A stretch of DNA of 64,000 nucleotides from NCBI RefSeq assembly GCF_020176955.2, contig NZ_JAIUCZ020000001.1:496001-560000 (forward strand), given 5' to 3'. Of the stretch, positions 51,854 to 63,230 are shown piece by piece (position 1 is the first letter of the stretch; the number at the start of each line of letters is the position of its first letter). This DNA comes from Nocardia sp. alder85J. Its GTDB lineage: Bacteria > Actinomycetota > Actinomycetes > Mycobacteriales > Mycobacteriaceae. Under the pieces are notes generated by a model. That model searched no databases, was not told the origin of the DNA, and worked only from the letters and a program-made list of their open reading frames with translations. Position numbers and translations under genes: made by a program.

Positions 51854-51893
51854 CAAGTCGGATTGTTCAATCCAGATTGAACAATCCGACTTG
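51854..51893. promoter_or_regulatory. MarR operator, 40-bp perfect inverted repeat
   Basis: Arms 51854-51872 and 51875-51893 are perfectly complementary over 19 bp around CA. Each arm contains its own 12-bp palindrome, GATTGTTCAATC and GATTGAACAATC, 15 bp apart start to start, so two MarR dimers could bind. It is markedly AT-richer than its surroundings. Confidence 0.85.
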
Positions 51894-51935
51894 AACAATT
51901 CACGGCCGTGCCGCTACCGCCGCCGTGAGCCGCTG

Positions 51936-52826
51936 TCAGGCGGTGTGCGGGATGTGTGCCCGCACGAAATCGACCACGGCATCGGTGAATTGGTCGTTCA
52001 CGTCGCTGGCGGCGGTGTGCGCGGCCCCGGCGATCTCGACGTACTCCAGACTCGGGACCAGTGCCCGGAAGGCGGCGACGCTGTCCTCGCCGACGACATC
52101 GGAGAGCCGGCCGCGGACCAGCAGCACCGGGATGGTGAGCGCGCGGGCCGCCTCCTCCAACTCGTCGGCGTTGAGGTCGAGATCCTCCGGCCGCTCCGGC
52201 ACCTGCATCATCGCCGGATCCCAGTGCCAGTACCAGCGGCCGTCGCGCTGGCGCAGATTGCGCTTCAAACCCTCGGGGCTGCGTGGCCGGGGGCGATGCG
52301 GCAGGTATTCCGCGACCGCGTCGGCAGCCTCCTCGAGGGTGGCGAAACCCTGCGGATTCCCGACCAGGAAGTTCAGGATCCGGTCGATGCCCTTGCGCTC
52401 CGGGCGGGGCACCACGTCGACCAGCACCAGTCCGGAGATCAGCTCGCCGCCGGGCATGGTGGTGGCCAGCAGGCTGGTCAGCCCACCCATGCTGGCGCCC
52501 ACCACGATCGCCGGCCGGCCCAGCTCGGCCAGGATGCCCAGTAGGTCACCGGCCTGCGCCTCGCGGCTGTAGTTTCCGTCCGGGGCCCACTCGCTGTCGC
52601 CGTGCCCCCGCGCGTCCAGCAGTACCGCGCGCAGCCCGACCTTGGCCAGTGCCGCGCTCGTGTCCTTCCAGGAGTGCCGGGTCTGGCCGCCGCCGTGCAG
52701 GAACACCGCCAGCGGACCGTCGTCGGGCCCCCAGCTCTCTCCGGCGAGTCGGATACCGTCGGCGCCGCGGAAGGTCAGCGGGGTCGGATCCGTGAACCCA
52801 TTCGCATTGCTCACGACTATGAGCAT
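51936..52826 (-). CDS. Alpha/beta hydrolase
   Basis: A 296-aa alpha/beta-hydrolase-fold protein. The oxyanion-hole segment VFLHGGGQTRHSW, nucleophile Ser112 (GASMGG), and His270 near the C-terminus (GAAHTAASD) are visible. Epoxide-hydrolase-, haloperoxidase- and esterase-like functions are all possible. The start may be the ATG at 52826 or GTG at 52814 (VSNANGF). It is divergent from pyrR and is the last gene of the accessory segment. Confidence 0.82.
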   Translation of the reverse strand: MLIVVSNANGFTDPTPLTFRGADGIRLAGESWGPDDGPLAVFLHGGGQTRHSWKDTSAALAKVGLRAVLLDARGHGDSEWAPDGNYSREAQAGDLLGILAELGRPAIVVGASMGGLTSLLATTMPGGELISGLVLVDVVPRPERKGIDRILNFLVGNPQGFATLEEAADAVAEYLPHRPRPRSPEGLKRNLRQRDGRWYWHWDPAMMQVPERPEDLDLNADELEEAARALTIPVLLVRGRLSDVVGEDSVAAFRALVPSLEYVEIAGAAHTAASDVNDQFTDAVVDFVRAHIPHTA

Positions 52827-52942
52827 GACACAGGTGCGGGTGAGATTTACAGTGTATGACAACGGCGCTGTGACATAGCCGACAATTCGCTGAACGGCCG
52901 GGAAATGGGGGGACCGGGGTCGGGGCCCGGTGCGCGCACTGC

Positions 52943-52948
52943 TAGGCT
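52943..52948 (+). promoter_or_regulatory. pyr operon -10 box
   Basis: TAGGCT fits the actinobacterial -10 pattern TANNNT and lies about 60 nt before the pyrR ATG, giving a leader of about 54 nt that contains the PyrR-binding hairpin. No clear -35 is seen. Confidence 0.5.
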
Positions 52949-52978
52949 TGCCAGCCGAAACAGACATCCTTTAACGGA

Positions 52979-53003
52979 CCGTCCCGTGAGGCGGGGAAGG
53001 AGG
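52979..53003 (+). promoter_or_regulatory. PyrR-binding hairpin overlapping the pyrR RBS
   Basis: CCCG (52983-52986) pairs with CGGG (52992-52995) around the loop TGAGG, and the sequence CCGTGAGG fits the conserved PyrR-binding loop. The 3' side runs directly into AAGGAGG (52997-53003), the pyrR ribosome binding site. As shown for Mycobacterium smegmatis (from memory), UMP-bound PyrR would hide the site and repress translation. Confidence 0.7.
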
Positions 53004-53008
53004 TCGGC

Positions 53009-53614
53009 ATGGCCGTGCCCGAATACTCGCAGCGACACGACCCGGAATGGATCCGGGCCGGGCGCGAGCTGTTGTCGGCGCAGGACGTGAGCCGCACCGT
53101 GGCCCGGATGGCCCACCAGATCATCGAGAAGACCGCCCTCGACTCGGCGGATCCCCAGGCGCCGCGCGTCGTGCTGATCGGCATTCCCACTCGCGGCACC
53201 ACGCTGGCCGCGCGGCTCACCGACCGGATCGAGGAGTTCTCCGGGGTGCGGCCCGCACTCGGTTCACTGGACATCACGCTCTATCGCGACGATCTGCGCA
53301 ATCGCCCGCACCGGCCGCTGGAGCGTACCCAGGTGCCCGAGGGCGGCATCGAGAACGCCCTGGTGGTACTGGTCGACGACGTACTGTTCTCTGGCCGCAG
53401 CGTGCGCTCGGCGCTCGACGGCCTGCGTGATCTCGGCCGTCCGCGCGCGGTGCAGCTGGCCGTGCTGATCGACCGCGGCCATCGCGAACTGCCGATCCGC
53501 GCCGACTACGTCGGCAAGAACGTCCCCACCTCCCGCAACGAGGACATATCCGTGCTGCTGACCGAACACGACGGCCGCGACGGCGTCTACCTGCACCAGG
53601 GGGACGAGCAGTGA
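53009..53614 (+). CDS. pyrR: Pyrimidine operon regulator PyrR
   Basis: RNA-binding regulator that also has uracil phosphoribosyltransferase activity. The 201-aa protein carries the PRPP-binding loop [17 protein letters not shown] and the N-terminal [12 protein letters not shown]. It leads the pyr operon and overlaps pyrB by GTGA. The leader hairpin at its ribosome binding site is the expected autoregulatory target. Confidence 0.94.
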   Translation: MAVPEYSQRHDPEWIRAGRELLSAQDVSRTVARMAHQIIEKTALDSADPQAPRVVLIGIPTRGTTLAARLTDRIEEFSGVRPALGSLDITLYRDDLRNRPHRPLERTQVPEGGIENALVVLVDDVLFSGRSVRSALDGLRDLGRPRAVQLAVLIDRGHRELPIRADYVGKNVPTSRNEDISVLLTEHDGRDGVYLHQGDEQ

Positions 53615-54576
53615 GGCATCTGCTGTCGGTGACCGATCTCGATCGGGCCGCCGCGACCGAATTGCTCGACGACGCCGAACGATTCGAACAGGCGCTGCTC
53701 GGTCGCGAGGTGCGCAAACTGCCCACCCTGCGCGGCCGCACCGTGATGACGGTCTTCTTCGAGAACTCGACCCGCACCCGGGTGTCGTTCGAGGTCGCGG
53801 GCAAGTGGATGAGCGCCGATGTGATCAATGTCAGCGCCTCCAGTTCCTCGGTGTCCAAAGGTGAATCGCTGCGCGACACCGCCCTGACCCTGCACGCCGC
53901 CGGCGCCGATGCGCTGATCGTGCGGCATCCGGCCTCCGGCGCCGCCCACCAGATCGCCCGCTGGTTCGCCGAAATGCCCACCGGCTCAGGTGGTTTCGCG
54001 GGCAACGGCCCGGCGGTCGTGAACGCCGGCGACGGCATGCACGAGCACCCGACCCAGGCCCTGCTGGATGCGCTGACACTGCGGCAGCGGCTGGGCGCGC
54101 TGGAGGGCAAGCGGATCGTCATCGTCGGCGACATCCTGCACAGCCGGGTCGCCCGCTCGAATGCCTTCCTGCTGAGCATCCTCGGCGCCGACGTGGTGCT
54201 GGTCGCGCCGCGCACCCTGCTGCCGGTCGGCGTCGGCCACTGGCCGGTGCGGGTCTCCGACTCGCTCGACGCCGAGTTGCCGGGCGCCGACGCGGTCATG
54301 ATGCTACGGGTCCAGGCCGAGCGGATGAACGGCGGATTCTTCCCGTCGGCCCGCGAGTACTCGATCCGGTACGGGCTCAACGAACGTCGCCTGGCGCTGC
54401 TCCCCGACGAGGCGGTGGTGCTGCATCCGGGCCCGATGCTGCGCGGCATGGAGATCGCCTCGGCGGTCGCCGATTCACCGAAAGCCGCTGTGCTGCAACA
54501 GGTCAACAACGGTGTGCACATGCGCATGGCGGTACTGTTCCGCCTGCTCGCCGGTGCCGAGGAGGTCGTCGCATGA
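53611..54576 (+). CDS. pyrB: Aspartate carbamoyltransferase, catalytic subunit
   Basis: Second step of UMP synthesis: carbamoyl phosphate plus aspartate to carbamoyl aspartate. The 321-aa protein has the carbamoyl-phosphate motif [24 protein letters not shown], and [11 protein letters not shown]. The GTG start overlaps the pyrR stop. No regulatory pyrI is present, as usual in actinobacteria. Downstream, a 140-nt spacer with direct repeats separates it from pyrC, an unusually long gap in this otherwise overlapping operon. Confidence 0.95.
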   Translation: MRHLLSVTDLDRAAATELLDDAERFEQALLGREVRKLPTLRGRTVMTVFFENSTRTRVSFEVAGKWMSADVINVSASSSSVSKGESLRDTALTLHAAGADALIVRHPASGAAHQIARWFAEMPTGSGGFAGNGPAVVNAGDGMHEHPTQALLDALTLRQRLGALEGKRIVIVGDILHSRVARSNAFLLSILGADVVLVAPRTLLPVGVGHWPVRVSDSLDAELPGADAVMMLRVQAERMNGGFFPSAREYSIRYGLNERRLALLPDEAVVLHPGPMLRGMEIASAVADSPKAAVLQQVNNGVHMRMAVLFRLLAGAEEVVA

Positions 54577-54715
54577 TCGGGTCGGAGGTGGCGCCGGAGC
54601 GCAACCACGGAGGCCCCCTGAGCATGCGAGAAAAGCGGAGCATGATCGGGCGGGGCCGGAGGCGGCAGCGGAGCGTAACCACGGAGGCTCTCCGATCGTG
54701 CGAGGAGGGGCGAGC
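54571..54715 (+). repeat. Two ~70-bp direct repeats between pyrB and pyrC
   Basis: GCATGATCGG starts copies at 54571 and 54640 (69-bp period). Both continue through a CGGAGCG-AACCACGGAGGC core, and the pattern restarts with GCATGA at the pyrC start codon. The second copy ends in GAGGAGGGGCGAG, the pyrC ribosome binding site. Confidence 0.7.
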
Positions 54716-56038
54716 ATGAACGTATTGATCAAGAATGTGCGCCTGTACGGCGAGGGTGATCCGGTCGACGTGCTGCTGGGCGAAGGCGAGATCCGCGCGA
54801 TCGGCCCGGACCTGACGGCCGATGACGTGGAGACCGTCGACGCCACCGGCCAGGTGCTGCTGCCCGGTTTCGTGGACCTGCACACCCACCTGCGCGAGCC
54901 CGGCCGCGAGGACACCGAGACCATCGAATCCGGTTCCGCCGCAGCCGCTCTCGGTGGCTACACGGCGGTGTTCGCGATGGCCAACACCAGCCCGGTCGCC
55001 GACAACCCGGTGGTCACCGACCACGTGTGGCGCCGCGGCCGCGAGGTCGGCCTGGTGGACGTGTACCCGGTCGGCGCGGTCACCGTCGGGCTGCACGGGA
55101 AGCAACTGGCCGAGATGGGCACCATGGCCGCGGGCGAGGCCGGGGTCCGGATGTTCTCCGACGACGGTCAGTGCGTGCACGATCCGCTGATCATGCGCCG
55201 CGCCCTGGAATACGCGAACTCCCTCGGTGTGCTGATCGCCCAGCACGCCGAGGAACCCCGGCTCACCGCCGGCGCGGTGGCGCACGAGGGCCCGACCGCC
55301 TCCCGGCTCGGCCTGGCCGGCTGGCCGCGCGCGGCCGAGGAGTCGATCGTCGCCCGCGACGCGCTGCTGGCCCGCGACGCCGGTGCCCGCGTGCACATCT
55401 GCCACGCCTCCACCGCCGGTACCGTCGAGATCCTGAAATGGGCCAAGGCACAAGGCATCTCGATCACCGCCGAGGTCACCCCGCATCATCTGCTGCTGGA
55501 CGACTCGCGACTCGAGACCTACGACGCGGTGAACAAGGTGAACCCGCCGCTGCGCGAGGCCGCCGACGTGGCCGCGCTGCGGCAGGCACTGGCCGACGGT
55601 GTCGTCGACTGCGTCGCCACCGATCACGCCCCGCACGCCGAGCAGGACAAGTGCTGCGAGTTCGCGGCGGCCCGGCCCGGCATGCTCGGCCTGGAGACGG
55701 CGTTGTCGGTGGTGGCTGACACCATGGTCCGGACCGGGTTGCTGGACTGGCGCGGGGTGGCCCGCGTGATGAGCGAGAATCCGGCCCGCATCGCGGGCCT
55801 GGACGATCAGGGCCGCCCCCTCGCGGTGGGGGAGCCGGCCAACCTGGTGCTGGTCGACCCCGAGGCCGAGTGGACGGTGCGGTCCGCCGACCTGGCCAGC
55901 ATCTCGAACAACACGCCGTACGAGGCGATGACCCTGCCGGGGCGGGTGACGGCGACGTTCCTGCGCGGCCGGCTCACCGCTCGCGACGGGGCGGTGCGTG
56001 CCGGTGCGGGCGCATCCAGGACCGGAGGAGAGTCGTAA
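54716..56038 (+). CDS. pyrC: Dihydroorotase
   Basis: Zinc amidohydrolase cyclising carbamoyl aspartate to dihydroorotate, 440 aa, type I. Metal ligands are His56 and His58 ([10 protein letters not shown]), later histidines in CHAS and TPHHLLLDD, and the catalytic Asp in VATDHAPH. The ATG at 54716 follows GAGGAGG. The stop TAA shares a base with the next ATG. It belongs to the pyr operon. Confidence 0.95.
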   Translation: MNVLIKNVRLYGEGDPVDVLLGEGEIRAIGPDLTADDVETVDATGQVLLPGFVDLHTHLREPGREDTETIESGSAAAALGGYTAVFAMANTSPVADNPVVTDHVWRRGREVGLVDVYPVGAVTVGLHGKQLAEMGTMAAGEAGVRMFSDDGQCVHDPLIMRRALEYANSLGVLIAQHAEEPRLTAGAVAHEGPTASRLGLAGWPRAAEESIVARDALLARDAGARVHICHASTAGTVEILKWAKAQGISITAEVTPHHLLLDDSRLETYDAVNKVNPPLREAADVAALRQALADGVVDCVATDHAPHAEQDKCCEFAAARPGMLGLETALSVVADTMVRTGLLDWRGVARVMSENPARIAGLDDQGRPLAVGEPANLVLVDPEAEWTVRSADLASISNNTPYEAMTLPGRVTATFLRGRLTARDGAVRAGAGASRTGGES

Positions 56039-56540
56039 TGGAACGAACACTGCTGGTTCTTCTGCTGCTCGCGCTGTTCGCGCTGTGCGTATGGGGTATG
56101 TACCGATCGTGGCAGCGGCGCGGCGCGCGGCAGGCGGACGCCATCGGCGACCTGCCCGCGGTGCCCGCGGAGCTCGGCGCGCAGGTGCTGGAGCCGACCA
56201 CCGGCCTCTACACCGGGACCACGCTGGCGCCCAGCTGGCAGAACCGGGTGGTGGTCGGTGGCCTGGGCTTCCGTGCCACCGCGGAGCTGACCCGCTTCGA
56301 GCGCGGGGTGCTGCTGGAGCGCGACGGCGCGGCGCCGATCTGGATTCCGGGCGAGTCCATCACGGCGGTGCGCACCGAGCGCGGCCACGCGGGCAAGGTC
56401 ATGACAGAAGATGGTGTGCTGGTCATTCGCTGGAAACTGCCGACGGGCACCGAGGTGGACACCGGGTTCCGCGGCGACGACAAGACGGTGTATCCGGCCT
56501 GGACGAGCGGCCGCGCCAGCACGACGAACGGAGACAACCA

Positions 56541-56544
<4 letters not shown>
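56038..56544 (+). CDS. PH-like membrane-anchored protein, Rv1382 type
   Basis: A 168-aa protein with one N-terminal transmembrane helix (about 4-21) and a soluble region of beta character ([34 protein letters not shown]) like a bacterial PH domain. M. tuberculosis Rv1382 lies at the same place between pyrC and carA. It overlaps pyrC by one base (TAATG) and carA by ATGA. A role in pyrimidine synthesis is not shown; conserved coupling suggests membrane association or regulation. Confidence 0.75.
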
Positions 56545-57652
<1,108 letters not shown>

Positions 57653-57656
<4 letters not shown>

Positions 57657-57727
57657 GTGACACTGCGCAGCCCACTTATCGGGCCGACCGGGTGCGGGTG
57701 TCCCGCATGACACAGGAAGGTGTCTGA
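57653..57727 (+). CDS. 24-codon ORF bridging carA and carB
   Basis: An ORF of 24 sense codons ([20 protein letters not shown] then QEGV) starts inside the carA stop (ATGA) and ends inside the carB start (TGATG), filling the whole 70-nt gap. No function is known. Its position means ribosomes leaving carA could translate it and then reinitiate at carB, keeping the subunits coupled. It could also be the remnant of a former carB N-terminal extension or chance; the double overlap is the main evidence. Confidence 0.55.
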
Positions 57728-60700
57728 TGCCTCGCCGCCAAGACCTCCGGCACATCCTGGTGATCGGCTCCGGTCCGATCGTCATCGGCCAGGCGTGCGA
57801 ATTCGACTATTCCGGCACCCAGGCGTGCCGGGTGCTGCGGTCCGAGGGCCTGCGGGTGACGCTGGTCAACTCGAATCCGGCCACCATCATGACCGACCCG
57901 GAGTTCGCCGACGCCACCTACGTCGAGCCGATCACCGCGGAATACGTCGAGAAGATCATCGCCAAGGAGCGCCCCGACGCCATCCTGGCCACCCTCGGCG
58001 GCCAGACCGCGCTGAACACCGCGGTCGCCCTGCACGAGCGCGGCACGCTGGAGAAGTACGGCGTCGAGATGATCGGCGCCGACTTCGACGCCATCCAGCG
58101 CGGTGAGGACCGGCAGAAGTTCAAGGACATCGTCGCGAAAGTCGGTGGTGAGAGCGCCCGTTCGCGGGTCTGCTACACCATGGACGAGGTGCGCGAGACG
58201 GTCGCCGAACTCGGTTTCCCCGTGGTGGTGCGCCCGTCGTTCACCATGGGCGGCCTGGGTTCGGGCATGGCCTACGACGACGTCGACCTGGATCGCATCG
58301 CCGGTGGCGGCCTCGCGGCCTCGCCGACGGCCAACGTGCTGATCGAGGAATCCATCCTGGGCTGGAAGGAATTCGAGCTCGAGCTCATGCGCGATCGCCG
58401 CGACAACGTGGTGATCGTCTGCTCGATCGAGAACGTCGACCCGATGGGTGTGCACACCGGCGACTCGATGACCGTGGCCCCGGCCATGACCCTCACCGAC
58501 CGCGAGTACCAGAAGATGCGCGATCTGGGTATCGCCATCCTGCGCGAGGTCGGTGTGGACACCGGCGGCTGCAACATCCAGTTCGCGGTGGATCCGAGCA
58601 ACGGCCGCCTGATCGTCATCGAGATGAATCCCCGGGTGTCGCGGTCGTCCGCATTGGCTTCCAAGGCGACGGGTTTCCCGATCGCGAAGATCGCCGCGAA
58701 GCTCGCCATCGGCTACACGCTCGACGAGATCGTCAACGACATCACCAAGGAGACCCCGGCCTGCTTCGAGCCCACCCTCGACTACGTCGTGGTGAAGGCG
58801 CCGCGGTTCGCGTTCGAGAAGTTCCCCGGGGCCGACCCGACGCTGACCACCACGATGAAGTCCGTCGGTGAGGCGATGAGCCTGGGCCGCAACTTCACCG
58901 AGGCGCTCGGCAAGGTGCTGCGCTCGCTGGAGACCAAGGCCGCCGGCTTCTGGACCTTGCCCGACGGCCGCTGGACCGATGTACAGGACATCCTGCTCGA
59001 CCTCACCACGCCCACCGAGGGCCGCATCTACCAGGTGGAACGCGCGCTGCGGCTGGGCGCCACGGTCGAGCAGGTGGCCGAGGCCTCCGGTATCGACCCG
59101 TGGTTCGTCGCCGAGGTCGAGGGCCTGGTGGACCTGCGCCGCGAGGTGCTCGACGCCCCCGTGCTGGACGAGCCGCTGCTGCGCGGCGCCAAGCACCACG
59201 GGCTGTCCGATCGCCAGATCGCCGCGCTGCGACCGGAATTGGCCGGTGAGGACGGTGTGCGCGCGCTGCGGCACCGGCTCGGCGTCCGCCCGGTGTACAA
59301 GACCGTCGACACCTGTGCCGCCGAGTTCGAGGCCCGCACGCCGTACCACTATTCGGCCTACGAGCTGGATCCGGCCGCGGAGTCCGAGGTGGCGCCGCAG
59401 CCCGAGCGCGCGAAGGTGATCATCCTGGGCTCCGGCCCGAACCGGATCGGCCAGGGCATCGAATTCGACTACTCGTGTGTGCATGCCGCGCAGACGTTGT
59501 CGGCCGCGGGCTACGAGACCGTGATGGTCAACTGCAACCCGGAGACCGTCTCCACCGACTACGACACCGCCGACCGCCTCTACTTCGAGCCGCTGACCTT
59601 CGAGGACGTGCTCGAGGTGTACCACGCCGAGCGCGAATCCGGCACCGTCGCGGGCGTCATCGTGCAACTCGGCGGCCAGACCCCGCTGGGCCTGGCGCAG
59701 CGGCTGACCGACGCCGGCGTGCCGGTGGTCGGCACCTCCGCGGCCGCGATCGACCTGGCCGAGGACCGCGGCGAATTCGGTCAGGTGCTGACCGCGGCCG
59801 GGCTGCCCGCGCCGAAGTACGGCACCGCCACCACCTTCGCGCAGGCCAAGAAGATCGCCGCCGAGATCGGCTATCCGGTGCTGGTGCGGCCGTCGTACGT
59901 GCTGGGCGGGCGCGGGATGGAGATCGTCTACGACGAATCCTCGCTGGAGGGCTACATCTCCCGGGCCACCGATGTGTCGCCGGAGCATCCGGTGCTGGTG
60001 GACCGGTTTCTGGAGGACGCCATCGAGATCGACGTGGACGCGCTGTGCGACGGTGACGAGGTCTACCTCGCCGGTGTCATGGAGCACATCGAGGAGGCCG
60101 GTATCCACTCCGGCGACTCGGCGTGCGCACTGCCGCCGATCACGTTGGGGCGCAGCGATATCGAGGCCGTCCGCCGTTCCACGACCGCACTGGCCAAGGG
60201 TATCGGCGTGCGCGGTCTGCTGAACGTGCAGTACGCGCTGAAGGACGATGTGCTGTACGTGCTGGAGGCCAATCCGCGCGCCAGCCGCACGGTGCCGTTC
60301 GTGTCGAAGGCCACCGCGGTGCCGCTGGCCAAGGCCGCGGCCCGGATCATGCTCGGCTCCACCGTCGCCGAACTGCGCAAGGAGGGCATGCTGCCCGCCG
60401 AGGGCGACGGCGGCAACGTGCCGCTGGACGCGCCGGTCGCGGTCAAGGAGGCGGTGCTGCCATTCCACCGGTTCCGCCGTCCGGACGGTTCCGGGATCGA
60501 CTCGCTGCTGTCGCCGGAGATGAAGTCGACCGGCGAGGTCATGGGCATCGACGCCGATTTCGGCACCGCCTTCGCCAAGAGTCAGACCGCCGCTTACGGA
60601 TCGCTGCCGACCGAGGGCACGGTGTTCGTGTCGATCGCCAATCGGGACAAGCGTGCCATGGTGTTCCCGGTGAAGCGGCTGCACGACCTGGGGTTCCGTA

Positions 60701-61128
60701 TCCTGGCAACGGAGGGCACCGCCGAAATGCTCCGGCGCAACGGCATCCCGTGCCAGACTGTGCGGAAGCACTCCCATCCGGATGCAACGGGGGAGCGTGA
60801 CAACACGGCCTCGGATATTCACCGCGCCGACACGACATCGGACATTCTTGGTCCCTCGATCGTAGATCAGATCAAGGATGGTGAAATCGACATCGTGTTC
60901 AATACCCCCTACGGGAACTCCGGGCCTCGGGTCGACGGCTACGAGATCCGGACCGCCGCGGTGGGTGCGAACATTCCGTGCATCACCACGGTGCAGGGTG
61001 CGGCTGCGGCCGTACAAGGTATCGAGGCCACAATAAACGGCGGTATCGGTGTGCGCTCCCTCCAGGAGTTGCATGCCGTGCTGCGCGCTGACGTGACCGA
61101 CGAGCCACGAAGCGGATCTCTCGCGTGA
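57727..61128 (+). CDS. carB: Carbamoyl-phosphate synthase large subunit
   Basis: Makes carbamoyl phosphate from bicarbonate, ammonia and two ATP for pyrimidines and arginine. The 1133-aa protein has two homologous ATP-grasp halves (starting [19 protein letters not shown] and [19 protein letters not shown] near residue 565) and a C-terminal MGS-like allosteric domain ([16 protein letters not shown]). An insert near residues 1015-1035 ([17 protein letters not shown]) is longer and more polar than in E. coli. The ATG shares a base with the stop of the 24-codon ORF. Confidence 0.96.
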   Translation: MPRRQDLRHILVIGSGPIVIGQACEFDYSGTQACRVLRSEGLRVTLVNSNPATIMTDPEFADATYVEPITAEYVEKIIAKERPDAILATLGGQTALNTAVALHERGTLEKYGVEMIGADFDAIQRGEDRQKFKDIVAKVGGESARSRVCYTMDEVRETVAELGFPVVVRPSFTMGGLGSGMAYDDVDLDRIAGGGLAASPTANVLIEESILGWKEFELELMRDRRDNVVIVCSIENVDPMGVHTGDSMTVAPAMTLTDREYQKMRDLGIAILREVGVDTGGCNIQFAVDPSNGRLIVIEMNPRVSRSSALASKATGFPIAKIAAKLAIGYTLDEIVNDITKETPACFEPTLDYVVVKAPRFAFEKFPGADPTLTTTMKSVGEAMSLGRNFTEALGKVLRSLETKAAGFWTLPDGRWTDVQDILLDLTTPTEGRIYQVERALRLGATVEQVAEASGIDPWFVAEVEGLVDLRREVLDAPVLDEPLLRGAKHHGLSDRQIAALRPELAGEDGVRALRHRLGVRPVYKTVDTCAAEFEARTPYHYSAYELDPAAESEVAPQPERAKVIILGSGPNRIGQGIEFDYSCVHAAQTLSAAGYETVMVNCNPETVSTDYDTADRLYFEPLTFEDVLEVYHAERESGTVAGVIVQLGGQTPLGLAQRLTDAGVPVVGTSAAAIDLAEDRGEFGQVLTAAGLPAPKYGTATTFAQAKKIAAEIGYPVLVRPSYVLGGRGMEIVYDESSLEGYISRATDVSPEHPVLVDRFLEDAIEIDVDALCDGDEVYLAGVMEHIEEAGIHSGDSACALPPITLGRSDIEAVRRSTTALAKGIGVRGLLNVQYALKDDVLYVLEANPRASRTVPFVSKATAVPLAKAAARIMLGSTVAELRKEGMLPAEGDGGNVPLDAPVAVKEAVLPFHRFRRPDGSGIDSLLSPEMKSTGEVMGIDADFGTAFAKSQTAAYGSLPTEGTVFVSIANRDKRAMVFPVKRLHDLGFRILATEGTAEMLRRNGIPCQTVRKHSHPDATGERDNTASDIHRADTTSDILGPSIVDQIKDGEIDIVFNTPYGNSGPRVDGYEIRTAAVGANIPCITTVQGAAAAVQGIEATINGGIGVRSLQELHAVLRADVTDEPRSGSLA

Positions 61129-61181
61129 CCACGCGGGGCTCCGGGAACGTCGAACAGAAACACTGACGGGAGAGAATTACG

Positions 61182-61478
61182 GTGGGAGCCATCGGTTTTG
61201 GTGCAGGGGCGCGGCCGGTAGGGGCCGGGCGGGTGAAGCCGCGGCGGCGGTTGATCGACACCACGGGGGTGCCGATGTCCGCCGAGGTGACACCACGCGG
61301 TGGCGGTGACATCCGCGGCCTGCAGAAGGCCGGCGGGTTCGGCAGTTACAGCGCCGTCGGCTTCCGGGTCGCGCCGCCGATCGACTGGAACCCGGCGCCC
61401 GTCGAACCGGAACCCGAGGCCGAGGCCGACATCGAGCGCGAACTGGCGGTGGCCGGAACCGCGGCGGACCCGAAGTGA
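61182..61478 (+). CDS. 98-aa protein between carB and pyrF
   Basis: I do not recognise a family. The GTG start follows GACGGGAGAG. The first 50 residues are basic and Gly-rich ([34 protein letters not shown]), and the last 30 are acidic ([15 protein letters not shown]). There is no signal or membrane segment. The 3' end overlaps the pyrF start by GTGA, so it is coupled to the pyr operon. It could be a nucleic-acid-binding or regulatory protein, but nothing in the sequence decides this. Confidence 0.65.
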   Translation: MGAIGFGAGARPVGAGRVKPRRRLIDTTGVPMSAEVTPRGGGDIRGLQKAGGFGSYSAVGFRVAPPIDWNPAPVEPEPEAEADIERELAVAGTAADPK

Positions 61479-62299
61479 AGCCGTTCGGCGTCCGGCTGCG
61501 GCACGCCATGGCGGAATACGGGCCACTGTGTGTGGGCATCGACCCGCATCCGGCCCTGTTGCGCGCCTGGGGGTTCAGTGAGGACGCCGAAGGGCTGAAG
61601 CGATTCGCCGATATCTGCGTGGCCGCCTTCGGCGGCCAGGTGGCCCTGGTGAAGCCGCAGGCGGCGTTCTTCGAGACCTACGGTTCCGCGGGATTCGCCG
61701 TGCTGGAATCCACGATCGCCGCGTTGCGATCGCTGGACACGCTGGTGCTCGCCGACGTCAAGCGCGGTGACATCGGCTCCACGATGGCCGCCTACGCCGA
61801 GGCCTGGCTCGGCGACGGCCCGCTGGCCGGCGACGCCATCACCGCGTCGCCGTACCTCGGATTCGGCTCGCTGACACCGGCACTGGACCTGGCGGAGGCC
61901 AATCATCGGGGCGTGTTCGTGCTGGCGGCCACCTCGAATCCGGAGGCGGCCGTCGTGCAGGCCACCGTCACCGGCGACGGCCGCACCATCGCCCAGACCA
62001 TGGTCGACGCGACCGCAGCGCGCAATGCCGGCGCCGAATTCGGCTCCGTCGGCGTGGTGGTCGGCTCGACCCTGGATCGAGCGCCGGATCTGACCGGGCT
62101 CAACGGCCCGATCCTGATGCCCGGGGTGGGGGCGCAGGGCGGGGGAGCGGCATCGATCCGGTCGCTGGTGCCGCCGGCGGTGCTGTCGGCGGTGCTGCCG
62201 AGCGTCTCCCGCGAGGTTCTCGCGGCCGGTCCGGCGGTGACCGCGCTGCGACAGCGGGTGCGCGAACTCGCGGAGGCTTTCGCGTTCCTCCAGGACTAG
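61475..62299 (+). CDS. pyrF: Orotidine-5'-phosphate decarboxylase (type 2)
   Basis: Last step of UMP synthesis. The 274-aa protein is the long actinobacterial type 2 form: [15 protein letters not shown], the catalytic [13 protein letters not shown] with Lys flanked by Asp, and the phosphate-binding [11 protein letters not shown]. The GTG start lies within the end of the 98-aa gene. It closes the pyr operon; the next 600 nt are non-coding. Confidence 0.95.
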   Translation: MKPFGVRLRHAMAEYGPLCVGIDPHPALLRAWGFSEDAEGLKRFADICVAAFGGQVALVKPQAAFFETYGSAGFAVLESTIAALRSLDTLVLADVKRGDIGSTMAAYAEAWLGDGPLAGDAITASPYLGFGSLTPALDLAEANHRGVFVLAATSNPEAAVVQATVTGDGRTIAQTMVDATAARNAGAEFGSVGVVVGSTLDRAPDLTGLNGPILMPGVGAQGGGAASIRSLVPPAVLSAVLPSVSREVLAAGPAVTALRQRVRELAEAFAFLQD

Positions 62300-62902
62300 G
62301 TCGAGCGTTTCTCCGGGACTCGAGGTCGAGCGGTGCGCGGGTGTGCTGTGAGGCACGCTCAGCGCACCTTGCATATCATTCCGACTGGTCCGTTTTCGAA
62401 TATGGCCCGCTGGGCGACCCGACGCCCGGTTGGGTATCACGAACTACACCAATGTGTTTTTCCGCGTCAGTGGGTCTTTCCGGCGGTCGTGCGAGTCCTT
62501 GTGGCGATCGTGTCGCGAGCCCGTCGTGAGATCCCCCGGGAGGGCCGCGACACGCGACACGCAGAGGTTAAAAAGCGCGACACGCCGATGAATCCAAGAA
62601 AGTTCCAGGTCGCGCGATAACAGGTCGATTACGACCGGTTCCGGACCGCTGCCGCTCCCGTCCCGCACCCCCGCACCGAGCGGAAAAGCCCAGGCCACAG
62701 GGCTGCGCGGGGTACGGGCGGTAGGATCTGCGCGACGGCTTCGGATGCGGCGCCGCCGGGCCCGTGTCGCCTCGCGACGCGCCCGGAATCCCTCGCTGAC
62801 CTGGGGGGTGGGTTCGCAATCGGCAAGCGGCGTGGGTACGGTCGCTGAGACCGCCGGGTTACCGGGGGTAGATCATGCAATGAACGATGAGACGGAGGAA
62901 CC
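62300..62902. other. Long intergenic region before mihF
   Basis: At 603 nt this is the longest gap in the window. Part of it (about 62370-62470) is AT-richer than its surroundings. It contains the CGCGACACG cluster (62508-62583) and a TAGGAT -10 candidate at 62722-62727 for mihF. In M. tuberculosis a PE/PPE pair sits at this place; I see no such gene here and no persuasive ORF. Confidence 0.55.
62508..62583. promoter_or_regulatory. CGCGACACG cluster
   Basis: CGCGACACG occurs on the plus strand at 62545-62553, 62552-62560 and 62575-62583, and on the minus strand at 62508-62516: four copies in 76 bp. This resembles a multi-site protein-binding region in the distal promoter of mihF. Confidence 0.5.
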
Positions 62903-63223
62903 GTGGCCCTTCCCCAGCTGACTGACGAGCAGCGAGCCGCTGCTTTGGAGAAGGCGGCTGCCGCTCGCCGCGCTCGGGCAGAGCTCAAGGAGCGCTTGAA
63001 GCGTGGCGGCACCGACCTGAAGACGGTCCTGAAGGACGCCGAGACCGATGAGGTTCTCGGCAAGATGAAGGTGTCGGCGCTGTTGGAGGCCCTGCCGAAG
63101 GTGGGCAAGGTCAAAGCGGCGGAGATCATGAGCGAACTCGAGATCGCGCCGACCCGGCGCCTGCGTGGCCTCGGCGACCGGCAGCGTAAGGCGCTGCTGG
63201 CCAAGTTCGACTTCACGGCCTGA
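62903..63223 (+). CDS. mihF: Integration host factor, actinobacterial type
   Basis: A 106-aa nucleoid-associated protein of the mIHF/sIHF family, binding DNA through a helix-two-turn-helix ([20 protein letters not shown]) and a basic tail ([15 protein letters not shown]). The start [19 protein letters not shown] is the conserved N-terminus, at GTG after GGAGG. It is unrelated to E. coli IHF. It sits before gmk and rpoZ as in M. tuberculosis Rv1388-Rv1390. Confidence 0.95.
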   Translation: MALPQLTDEQRAAALEKAAAARRARAELKERLKRGGTDLKTVLKDAETDEVLGKMKVSALLEALPKVGKVKAAEIMSELEIAPTRRLRGLGDRQRKALLAKFDFTA

Positions 63224-63230
63224 GCCGAGA

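Noticed and set aside
57676..61074. A very long open frame on the minus strand opposite carB.
   Set aside because: It is Asp/Arg/His/Gln-rich with no motif and is the expected antisense shadow of a GC-rich gene; carB has complete motifs on the plus strand.
62333..62620. A 95-codon frame in the gap before mihF.
   Set aside because: It has no ribosome binding site, mixed composition and crosses the repeated CGCGACACG sites; I see no support for coding.
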